A program made the position numbers and the translations under genes. A DNA stretch of 19,707 nt from an uncultured Succinivibrio sp. (lineage in GTDB: Bacteria; Pseudomonadota; Gammaproteobacteria; Enterobacterales; Succinivibrionaceae): the NCBI GenBank assembly GCA_900770725.1, contig CAAGLL010000049.1, forward strand, positions 1 to 19,707, written 5' to 3'. The notes beneath the pieces are model-generated. The model did not search any database. It was not told the origin of the DNA and saw only the letters and a list, made by a program, of their open reading frames with translations. Numbering within the stretch: position 1 is the first letter of the stretch; every line of letters starts with the position of its first letter. Positions 13,530-19,707 of the stretch are shown piece after piece.

Positions 13530-14406
13530 GGCTTATCTCCGTCCTGTAGGTCTCCCCGCCGTCCGTGAGCACGAGCGAGGCTGCGGCAATCCTGCCGTCG
13601 ATGATGTAGTCCGTGCCGCTTACGCGGTAGTTGGCGCCGCCGCTTAGGAGCAGCACCGGCATGCGCGCCGTCCCCCGGGCCATGCGCACGATGGTGCGCC
13701 GCCCGTCGAAGAACACGCGCTCGGGCATGGCCTCCTCGTCGCCCGTGATCTCGTAGTCGCTGTCGTGCATGGCCTCATCGTCAAGGACAGCCGTTTCAGC
13801 ACCGCCGCCGCGCTCCTGGTAGCCGCCGCCCACCTCGATGCGTCCCGACGGCACCGCCGCACTCTGGCGCGATGACGGGGCCTGGGTGGATTTTGCCGGC
13901 GAGAGGGCCGAGAAGCCCTGCCCGGGGTAGGTAAAGCGCACCGAGGGCATGTACTGGTCGGGCGAGGCCTTGAGCCTTAAGTGGTAGGCCCTGCGGTCGG
14001 TTGTGACGATGAGCGAGGTGCGGATCCCGGAGGCCAGGGGCTTTACCACCAGGTGCGAGACCTGGGTCCCGCCGCTTCCTGAGGAGGCGGTGTCGACGCT
14101 CCAGCGCGCCGAGTCGCCGATCTGCGCGTCGAGGATCTTCTCGCCGGGTTCGAGCGCGATGTCGCACAGCTCGAGCACCGCGCAGACCACGCTGTGGTGG
14201 CCCGTGCCGTACTCGAACACGACCTCGCCGGGGCGCCAGGCGCCGCCTGGCAGGGCGTTGCGCGCACTCCCCTCGAGCTCGGCGAGCACCTTGCGGTCGG
14301 CCTCGTCGAGCCTCGACCCTTCGATGGCGTCGTAGAGCGCGAGATCGTCGGCGCGCACGGCGGATAAGAGCAGGGCAAGGGACAGCGCGAGGGCAGGGCG
14401 GATCAT
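13519..14406 (-). CDS. trbG: TrbG/VirB9-family core complex protein
   Basis: A 295-residue periplasmic and outer-membrane core protein. It has a signal peptide (residues 1-19, cleavage after VRA). The N-terminal VirB9/TrbG domain carries DIALEPGEKILDAQIGDSARW (about 81-101), HLVVKPLASGIRTSLIVTTDRRAYHLRL, and YMPSVRFTYP, all typical of the family. A low-complexity linker (about 165-225) leads to the C-terminal beta domain (about 225-295), including VFFDGRRTIVRM and YRVSGTDYIIDG. It pairs with the VirB10 homologue in the outer ring. The ATG overlaps the trbF stop by 4 bases, with AAGGAGG 7 bases upstream. The length equals that of RP4 TrbG. Confidence 0.93.
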   Translation of the reverse strand: MIRPALALSLALLLSAVRADDLALYDAIEGSRLDEADRKVLAELEGSARNALPGGAWRPGEVVFEYGTGHHSVVCAVLELCDIALEPGEKILDAQIGDSARWSVDTASSGSGGTQVSHLVVKPLASGIRTSLIVTTDRRAYHLRLKASPDQYMPSVRFTYPGQGFSALSPAKSTQAPSSRQSAAVPSGRIEVGGGYQERGGGAETAVLDDEAMHDSDYEITGDEEAMPERVFFDGRRTIVRMARGTARMPVLLLSGGANYRVSGTDYIIDGRIAAASLVLTDGGETYRTEISHVG

Positions 14407-15062
14407 GGCGCGTCCTCCTTATAAGTCCGGTCCTTGCGCGGCGCGGCCCGCTGGCTCAGCGAGAGCGCGGCCACGCGCACGCCTAAGGGGTTCAACTTCA
14501 AGGCGTCAAGCGACATCCCGTCAGGAGGCGATAGGGTGTAGGAGATCCTCGCGCGCATGAGCAGTCCCGATCCCTTCTCCGAGCTCTCGCTCCAGTCCAC
14601 CTGGAAGGTGTCCTCGGAGACCCTCAGGATGTTCTCGATGCTCACCGCCGACTGCTCATCTGATGCGTCATGCTCCTCGCGGTAGTGCCGCTCGACGGCC
14701 TCCAGGGCCTGGGTGCCCTCGGTCAGGCGCGCGTAGACGCGGCGCACGGCCTGGGCCCTCAAGTTCTGATCGTCCGTCACGGTGCGCAGATCGGCGATGA
14801 ACGAGGCGATGTCGGAGGCCACCGCCGCCTCGGGGATCTTGGGCGAGCCCTTGAGATCGTCGCGCCAGAGCACGGCGCCGGTGCGGTCGACCGTGACCAC
14901 ATAGGGGACGATGCGGGTCTGCGAGGCCAGGCCTATGTAGGCGCACAGGCTTATGAGGCCGAAGGCGCAGCCTGCAAGCCCGAAGGCCATAGGGATCAGC
15001 GCGCGCACGATCTGCGCGCGAGAGAGGTCAAGCGACTTTGCAGATGATCTGCGCCCTTTCAT
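14403..15062 (-). CDS. trbF: TrbF/VirB8-family inner-membrane protein
   Basis: A 219-residue bitopic protein of the inner-membrane assembly platform. A short basic cytoplasmic end is followed by one transmembrane segment (about 20-46). The NTF2-like periplasmic domain follows, with the VirB8 family features IVPYVVTVDRTGAV (51-64) and NPLG at 191-194, the conserved NPxG turn. It is a little shorter than RP4 TrbF (about 260 residues). Its ATG overlaps the end of trbE by 4 bases and has GGAGG 4 bases upstream, and its stop overlaps the trbG ATG, so all three genes are translationally coupled. Confidence 0.92.
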   Translation of the reverse strand: MKGRRSSAKSLDLSRAQIVRALIPMAFGLAGCAFGLISLCAYIGLASQTRIVPYVVTVDRTGAVLWRDDLKGSPKIPEAAVASDIASFIADLRTVTDDQNLRAQAVRRVYARLTEGTQALEAVERHYREEHDASDEQSAVSIENILRVSEDTFQVDWSESSEKGSGLLMRARISYTLSPPDGMSLDALKLNPLGVRVAALSLSQRAAPRKDRTYKEDAP

Positions 15063-17449
15063 GCAGCCTCCCCGTCCTTGCCTTCAAAGGCCTTGAGCGC
15101 AGCCGTGCCGGCAAGCGAGTAGATTGAAAGCTCCTCCTTTGAGAGCGCCAGGTCGAGGCGCGAGAAGCGCGAGTCCTTCTTCAAGAAGACATCGCGGCGC
15201 GGGACCCCCGAGGCCACCGCGGCTACCTCATGGGGCGAGAGGCCGGCCTTCTCGTAGAGCGGGGCCATCGAGGCGCTTGCGGCATCGGGGTTTGGCAGCA
15301 ATATCCTGGTCTTGGCGCAGTCGAGGAGCTGCCCCCCGCCGTCGAAGTCCGAGAGCGACTGCGTGGCCATGACCACCGCGGTGTTGTGCTTTCTAAGCGT
15401 CTTGAGCCAGGAGGCCAGATCCTCCCTGAACGTGCCGTCCTGGAGCATGATCCAGGCCTCGTCGAGCACGATGGCGCAGGGCTCGGGGCCTGACTCGCAG
15501 ATCCTGCGGATCCTGCCTAAGAGGTGCCGGAGCACCATCGCGCACTCGCGGCGGCGCGAGAAGAGCCCGGCGCACTCGAAGACGCACAGCGCCCCGCCAA
15601 GCTCGGGATCGCGCTCGCCGTCCAGGATCCCGCTCCTCCCGCCGCCCTTGAGCCAGGGCTCGAGCGAGAGGCGCACCTGGCGGCTTGCGCAGAGCATGCT
15701 GAAGTCGGAGAGCGTGCGCGACCCAGATGGCCTTGAGGAGAGCAGCGAGAGCGCGTCGCAGATGGCCTTCTCGTCGGCCGCTCCCTGGGCGCCGCGGGGG
15801 ATCGCGCACAGCTCCATGAGGTAGTCGCGGGCGCGCCCTAGATCCTCGGGGGTCGAGAGCTCCTCAAGCGGGCACAGCCCGGCGCCGCCGTCCAGGACGC
15901 AGTGGGTTCCGCCTGCGGTCCTGCAGAGGGCGTAGAGCGAGTAGCCGCGCTCGAAGGCCCACACGCGCATGCCCTTGTAGCGCAAGAAGCCGTGGATCAG
16001 GGCGTTGAGCAGCACCGACTTGCCGGTGCCCGGAGGGCCTGCGACCACGGTGTTGCCCAGATCTCCGCTGTGCAGGTTTAAGTAGAACAACCCGCCGCGC
16101 GGGGCGCGCAGCAGCATGAGCGGGGCGCGGCCCTCGTAGCCGCGGTTTGGGCTTTGGGCCTCCCCGGCGTTGGTGCCGCAGAAGGGCAGGAGATCGGCAA
16201 GCACGCTGTTGGAGACCAGGGGCCTGCGCACGTTGGCCTTGAAGTTGCCAGGCAGGGATCCCAGGTAGCACTCGGTGGCGTTCACGGTCTCGACCCGGGC
16301 GCCGAAGCCGCACTCCTCGATGGCGCGCACGGCCAGGCGGGTGCGCTCGCGCAGCGCCTCCAGGCTGCCTGCGCCTATGATCGCGGCATAAGAGAGCGCG
16401 CCGAAGGCCTCCTCGCGGGAGTTCAGCGAGTCCTGGGCCGCGCCCACGTCCTCGGCCTGCCTCGTCGCGTCGGCGTCGGCGCGCCCGCCCTGCACGTTGA
16501 AGATCTGCGAGAGGATCCCGCGGCGCTTCTGCTCGAAGAGCCGGCGCCGCCTGCTCATCATGAGCCCCGAGGCCATGGGATCGTAGCCGATGCAGCGCGC
16601 GGAGATCCTAAGCGGGAAGGGCAGCTCCAAGAGCGCGGAGAGCGCGCAGTGCGATGTCTCAGAGGGGTAGGCGTCAAGGCAGACGCAGGAGAGCCTCACC
16701 GGGCCCACGCCAGGGGCCAGGCCCGGGGTGAAGTCCTCCGATGAGAGCAGCGCGTCCAGCGGAAAGCGCTCCGAGGGCACGGCCACGGGGCGGCTTCGCA
16801 GGAGCACGCATGAGCTCAGGAACGACAAGAGCGCTCCCTCGGTCCCCGGCGCCTCGCCCAAGGCCTTGCACTCAAAGCACAAGGACAAGCTGTCCTGGAA
16901 GGCCGCGCGCTCCTTTAAAAAGGCGTCCACGTCGCGCTTGAAGTCAGTGCTCGCAGGATCGAGTGATCGCGCTGCCAAGGCCTTGGCGCGCAGCGGGCTT
17001 TTTCTGATGAAGCTTATGAAGAAGCGGTTTTTGAAGAACTCCATGCCGCCTAGGTGGACGGCGCGGGCGCGCTCAAGGGCGGCCGCCGCCGCAGGCCCCT
17101 CGTAGGGCAGCTGCACAGTGCTTTGGCGCTCGCGCACCACGTCGCAGGCGATCACGGTGCGCCCGTCGCAGCGCAAAAGCAGCGAGGAGAGGCGCGAGCG
17201 CAGCGCCTCGCGCGCTGACGGCGCGAGATCCTGAAGATCCGGCGGGAAGCACTCAAAGCAGGACATCAGTGCGCCGCTCTTTAGGAGCACCACCCCGCGA
17301 TCGTGGAGCGCGGCGTATTCCAAAAGCGCCGGGAAGGCGCGCGCGGAGCTGCGCTTTGGCAGCAGCGAGGCCGCGGCGCAGGCGCAGCACAGCGATCCGG
17401 CCGCGCACAGCACCCCGGCCGCGGCTGCGGCATTGGCGAGATCAGCCAT
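15059..17449 (-). CDS. trbE: TrbE/VirB4-family conjugative transfer ATPase
   Basis: A 796-residue ATPase that powers pilus assembly and substrate passage at the inner membrane. The N-terminus is hydrophobic (about 5-30, rich in Ala and Cys), and the CagE/TrbE/VirB4 N-domain covers roughly 40-400. The ATPase core has Walker A GPPGTGKS at 471-478 (K477), and Walker B CAIVLDEAWIML with D663 and E664. It continues with KTLRKHNTAVVMATQSL and DCAKTRILLPNPDA, typical of the family. The start ATG has GGAGG 8 bases upstream and overlaps the trbD end by 8 bases. The length is close to RP4 TrbE (about 850). It is intact, with no frameshift. Confidence 0.95.
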   Translation of the reverse strand: MADLANAAAAAGVLCAAGSLCCACAAASLLPKRSSARAFPALLEYAALHDRGVVLLKSGALMSCFECFPPDLQDLAPSAREALRSRLSSLLLRCDGRTVIACDVVRERQSTVQLPYEGPAAAAALERARAVHLGGMEFFKNRFFISFIRKSPLRAKALAARSLDPASTDFKRDVDAFLKERAAFQDSLSLCFECKALGEAPGTEGALLSFLSSCVLLRSRPVAVPSERFPLDALLSSEDFTPGLAPGVGPVRLSCVCLDAYPSETSHCALSALLELPFPLRISARCIGYDPMASGLMMSRRRRLFEQKRRGILSQIFNVQGGRADADATRQAEDVGAAQDSLNSREEAFGALSYAAIIGAGSLEALRERTRLAVRAIEECGFGARVETVNATECYLGSLPGNFKANVRRPLVSNSVLADLLPFCGTNAGEAQSPNRGYEGRAPLMLLRAPRGGLFYLNLHSGDLGNTVVAGPPGTGKSVLLNALIHGFLRYKGMRVWAFERGYSLYALCRTAGGTHCVLDGGAGLCPLEELSTPEDLGRARDYLMELCAIPRGAQGAADEKAICDALSLLSSRPSGSRTLSDFSMLCASRQVRLSLEPWLKGGGRSGILDGERDPELGGALCVFECAGLFSRRRECAMVLRHLLGRIRRICESGPEPCAIVLDEAWIMLQDGTFREDLASWLKTLRKHNTAVVMATQSLSDFDGGGQLLDCAKTRILLPNPDAASASMAPLYEKAGLSPHEVAAVASGVPRRDVFLKKDSRFSRLDLALSKEELSIYSLAGTAALKAFEGKDGEAA

Positions 17450-17726
17450 GCGCCCTGCCTCCCATGCCTTCGCGCGCCTGGTAGAAGCGGGCGTAGCGCA
17501 GCGATCTCAGGTAGACCTCGCGGAAGAGCGGATCGGAGGCTGACATCGCGCGCAGCGCCATGAAGCCGGCTGCAAAAAGCCCCAGCGCCAGCATGATCCC
17601 CGTGGCGCTTGCCGAGGCGAAGGCCACGAGGGCGCACATCATGCACAGGCCCATGGTGAGCTCGCGGTCGCAGCCTAGGAACTGCGAGGGCCGCATCAGC
17701 GAGCGGTAGACATGCGAGCGCTCCAT
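17442..17726 (-). CDS. trbD: TrbD/VirB3-family inner-membrane protein
   Basis: A 94-residue small membrane protein. The N-terminus MERSHVYRSLMRPSQFLGCDREL matches the VirB3/TrbD pattern of a short polar lead with a conserved RP..LGCDREL-like segment. Two adjacent hydrophobic stretches follow at about 24-40 and 43-60, then a basic C-terminal part. I placed the start at the ATG at 17726, with GGAGG 7 bases upstream. The same frame stays open further upstream only as a shadow of trbC. The ATG overlaps the trbC stop by one base (TGATG) and the end overlaps trbE by 8 bases. VirB3 works closely with VirB4, in keeping with the gene order. Confidence 0.88.
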   Translation of the reverse strand: MERSHVYRSLMRPSQFLGCDRELTMGLCMMCALVAFASASATGIMLALGLFAAGFMALRAMSASDPLFREVYLRSLRYARFYQAREGMGGRAHG

Positions 17727-18136
17727 CAGCACTCCTCCGTCTGGCGCTCGTTCAGGAAGGCGTTGAGCGAGGCCGCCTCCGACACCGGGCGCAGCTGCAT
17801 CGCGTCGCGCGCCGGAGCCTCGGCGTCCGAGACCACCGCCCCGTGGAAGAACTGGGTCATCAGCGAGTTGGCGCCCACGAGCATGGTCATCACGAGCACG
17901 ATGTAGATGAGCGAGCGCATGAAGCGGCCGATCTCGCCGCCCATGAAGATGAGCGTCGCGCCGCAGGTGACGATGCCGATGAGCGCCACCGAGAAGGCCA
18001 CGGGGCCGGTGAGCGACTCCTGGACCTTGATGAGCCAGCCCTCGTAGGGCAGCACCCCCGAGCCGCTGCTCGAGGCGTAGGCCCCGGGGATCATGAGCAA
18101 GGCCGCGGATGCGGCAGTGAGGATTTGCTTGAGCAT
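17726..18136 (-). CDS. trbC: TrbC/VirB2-family conjugative pilin precursor
   Basis: A 136-residue prepilin. A signal peptide (1-21) probably ends at AYA before SSSGSG. The mature region has the RP4 TrbC hallmarks PYEGWL (30-35), GPVAFSVALIGIV (44-56), a GGE turn (66-68), and LIYIVLVMTMLVGA (76-89), followed by TQFFHGA (94-100). The two hydrophobic helices are at about 46-64 and 75-92. A hydrophilic C-terminal tail of about 35 residues after FFHGA would be removed if it matures like RP4 TrbC, whose pilin is cyclised. The peptidase/cyclase (TraF) is not in this window. The ATG has GGAG 7 bases upstream and lies 46 bases inside the trbB 3' end. Confidence 0.92.
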   Translation of the reverse strand: MLKQILTAASAALLMIPGAYASSSGSGVLPYEGWLIKVQESLTGPVAFSVALIGIVTCGATLIFMGGEIGRFMRSLIYIVLVMTMLVGANSLMTQFFHGAVVSDAEAPARDAMQLRPVSEAASLNAFLNERQTEEC

Positions 18137-19089
18137 AGTTCCACTCCAGTGTTTTCCAGGACAAAGTTGCCGCCGCTGTAGCCGCGGACGGCGCAAAGCT
18201 CCACAAGGCGCCTTTTGGGGCGCCCCTCGAGCACGGCAATGAGGTCGAGCGCGCCTGCGACCAGGGGCTCGACGGCCTTGGGGCAGCGCGGGTGGCGGGA
18301 CACCAGGAGCACGAGGCGGCGCACCGCCTCCATGGCAGAGCCCGCGTGCAGCGTGGCCATGCCGCCTGCGTGCCCCGAGGAGAGCGCGTCCACGAGGTCC
18401 AGCGCCTCGCTGCCGCGCACCTCGCCCACGGCGATGCGGTCGGGGCGCATCCTCAAGGTCGCGCGCACGAGCTCGCCCGTGCCGGTGCCGCCGCAGGCGC
18501 GCAGCGACACCGAGTTGGCAAAGGGCAATCTGAGCTCGGGCGTGTCCTCGATTGCGATCACCCGGTCGCTTGGGAGCAATAGCGCGGCCTCGTTTAGGAG
18601 CGCGTTTAAGAAGGTGGTCTTGCCGCAGCCGGTGCCGCCGCAGACCATGATCGAGCGCCTCTTCAGAAGGGCCTGCCTGAGGTAGCCTGCGCACTGCGCG
18701 GTGATCGAGCCGCACGAGACGAGATCGGCAAGGCCCAGCCTCGCCGCGCCGTGGCGGCGCACGCAGAAGCAGGGCTCCTCGCACAGCGGGGGCATGATCC
18801 CCTCGAAGCGGGCGCTGCAGAACGGCAGCTCGCAGGAGAAGATCCCGCTGTCGCGCTCCCCCGACTCGCGCATGGCCATGAGCGTGAGGATCACCTCGCG
18901 GGCAAGCCCGGGGCGGGCTGGGCCTTCGCAGGACATGGCCGCGCCCTCGCGCTCGCAGAACACCAAGCCGTCTGGGTTGAGCATGATCTCAAGCGTGCGC
19001 GGATCGCCTAGCAGGGCGAGGATCTTCTCCCCGAATGCCTGCTTGAGCCGACCGAGCGCGCGCTCCTCGAAACTCCTTTCTGCGCCCAT
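18091..19089 (-). CDS. trbB: TrbB/VirB11-family hexameric traffic ATPase
   Basis: A 332-residue cytoplasmic ATPase that docks under the channel and switches it between pilus assembly and substrate transfer. Motifs are complete: Walker A GGTGCGKT at 151-158, Asp box IEDTPE at 180-185, Walker B region RPDRIAVGEVRG at 215-226, and His box HAGG with TLHAG at 240-250. I chose the ATG at 19089 because GGAGG lies 5 bases upstream. An ATG at 19101 or TTG at 19104 would add four or five residues. It is the first gene of the operon, and its end overlaps trbC by 46 bases. It has 16 cysteines, including C103-x3-C107-x-C109, which is unusual for this family. Confidence 0.94.
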   Translation of the reverse strand: MGAERSFEERALGRLKQAFGEKILALLGDPRTLEIMLNPDGLVFCEREGAAMSCEGPARPGLAREVILTLMAMRESGERDSGIFSCELPFCSARFEGIMPPLCEEPCFCVRRHGAARLGLADLVSCGSITAQCAGYLRQALLKRRSIMVCGGTGCGKTTFLNALLNEAALLLPSDRVIAIEDTPELRLPFANSVSLRACGGTGTGELVRATLRMRPDRIAVGEVRGSEALDLVDALSSGHAGGMATLHAGSAMEAVRRLVLLVSRHPRCPKAVEPLVAGALDLIAVLEGRPKRRLVELCAVRGYSGGNFVLENTGVELCSSKSSLPHPRPCS

Positions 19090-19104
19090 CGCGCCCTCCA
19101 TCAA

Positions 19105-19436
19105 AGAACCTGCGGAGAGTCTACAGGGGCGGGGAGCTGCGCGCCGCGCGCGGCGGGGCGGGCGGATCTAATGAAAATTGCTTTTGCATAACAGCAAGTT
19201 GCAGATGGAAGATCGCGCTTTTGGGCTCTAAAGGGCGCCGCAGGGCGCGATTTTACTGAAAAACGCGCTTACATCAAGGGCTGCAAAATGTGCGATCCCA
19301 GTGACAACGCAATGATGTGAAAAGATAAAAATGCGGATATGAAAGATGTGGCCTTTGCGCATTAATGCAGGCTGAGTGGCAGGATCTGCCGGGCATCACG
19401 CGGTTTTGGCTTGAAGTAGCGCGCGGCATGAAATGG
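19105..19436. other. Intergenic region upstream of the trb operon
   Basis: About 330 bases with no supported gene on either strand, AT-richer in the middle (about 19165-19360) than its flanks. It should contain the promoter for the minus-strand trb operon. A TTGCTG with an AT-rich stretch 17 bases on (minus strand, around 19165-19195) is the best guess, but the -10 match is poor. A small inverted repeat GGCAG-GAT-CTGCC lies at 19378-19390. Nothing else was identified. Confidence 0.45.
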
Positions 19437-19479
19437 CAAGGCCCGGGGATCCGGGCCTTGCAGGCGGAAGGCTCCGCCT
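19437..19479. terminator. Tandem hairpins after the symporter gene
   Basis: Two adjacent hairpins lie 15 bases or more past the symporter stop. The first in minus-strand order pairs 19462-19468 with 19473-19479 (AGGCGGA/TCCGCCT). The second pairs CAAGGCCCGG with CCGGGCCTTG (19437-19446 with 19451-19460). Neither has a long T-run on the minus strand; the next bases after the second are CCATTTCATG. They probably isolate the symporter transcript from the trb operon. Confidence 0.6.
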
Positions 19480-19494
19480 TTCTAAAGTATTTCC

Positions 19495-19707
19495 TCAGTC
19501 AGCGTCCTTGCTGATCGCAGGGCCGCGGCCCAGGCGCGCATCGCGCGCGCAGGCTGCCGCGGTGAAGACCACATCGGTCGAGGAGTTCAGGGCGGTCTCG
19601 GTGGAGTCCTGGATCACGCCGATGATGAAGCCGATGCCGACGACCTGCATCGCGATGTCGTTGTTGATGCCGAAGATCGAGCAGGCCAGCGGGATCAGCA
19701 TGAGCGA
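19495..19707 (-). CDS. Dicarboxylate/amino acid:cation symporter, C-terminal part (cut by window edge)
   Basis: The visible 70 residues run in from beyond the right edge and end at the stop at 19495. They match the C-terminal end of the sodium:dicarboxylate (SDF, GltP/SstT-like) symporter family. A hydrophobic segment PLACSIFGINNDIAMQVVGI leads into IIGVIQDSTETALNSSTDV, containing the conserved TALNSS(S/T)D cation- and substrate-site signature. A short polar tail follows. Such carriers import C4-dicarboxylates, glutamate or serine with sodium or protons; the substrate cannot be told from this fragment. It is transcribed in the same direction as the trb operon but separated by hairpins and 390 bases. 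Confidence 0.88.
   Translation of the reverse strand, partial: SLMLIPLACSIFGINNDIAMQVVGIGFIIGVIQDSTETALNSSTDVVFTAAACARDARLGRGPAISKDAD

Noticed and set aside
9165..19104. trb operon as an element integrated at tRNA-Ser
   Set aside because: The operon lies on the 5' side of the tRNA with a reductase gene between, whereas integration normally uses the 3' end; no integrase or repeated tRNA end was seen.
1..19707. CRISPR array or tandem repeats
   Set aside because: No regularly spaced direct repeats were found when reading through all intergenic regions.

Overview
This is a GC-rich bacterial chromosomal window. I infer Betaproteobacteria, possibly a gut Burkholderiales lineage such as Sutterellaceae. 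The reasons are the roughly 510-residue class I fumarase, the dicarboxylate-type symporter, and the RP4-like trb gene order. The taxonomy is an inference with low-to-moderate confidence; no 16S or other marker gene is present. Composition is GC-rich throughout except between about 7040 and 9160, which is visibly richer in A+T.

Left part (1-2400): a class I [4Fe-4S] fumarate hydratase with an extended -10 promoter and a strong hairpin terminator, then a small HD-domain phosphohydrolase gene with its own hairpin terminator.

Exporter operon (2500-6600): an AT-rich control region with a near-palindromic candidate operator, a TetR-family regulator, an HlyD-type periplasmic adaptor, and two ABC-2 type permeases in overlapping or closely spaced order. 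It resembles the cecR-ybhGFSR arrangement of enterics, but no ATPase gene is present. It is followed by a candidate 29-residue membrane peptide (TTG start, ideal Shine-Dalgarno) coupled to a ribbon-helix-helix DNA-binding protein.

AT-richer insert (7037-9164, minus strand): a class II Fic AMP-transferase and an unrecognised 331-residue single-pass membrane protein. They lie against the 3' end of a tRNA-Ser(GGA) gene, the side where integrating elements normally insert. No integrase or duplicated tRNA end was found.

Right part (9333-19104, minus strand): a RibD-C/dihydrofolate-reductase-like oxidoreductase, then a complete, tightly overlapping P-type type IV secretion operon transcribed right to left in the RP4 order trbB-C-D-E-F-G-(H position)-I-J-L. 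It encodes the VirB11 and VirB4 ATPases, the pilin, inner-membrane VirB3/VirB6/VirB8, the VirB9/VirB10 core, a VirB5-like minor subunit, and a secreted protein of unknown family in the TrbH slot. No coupling protein, relaxase, pilin peptidase/cyclase (TraF) or TrbK is encoded in the window. The operon ends at a strong palindromic terminator. The window closes with the 3' end of a dicarboxylate/amino acid:cation symporter gene. The secretion operon therefore sits between ordinary metabolic and transport genes, which makes it either an orphan or domesticated system or one part of a split element.
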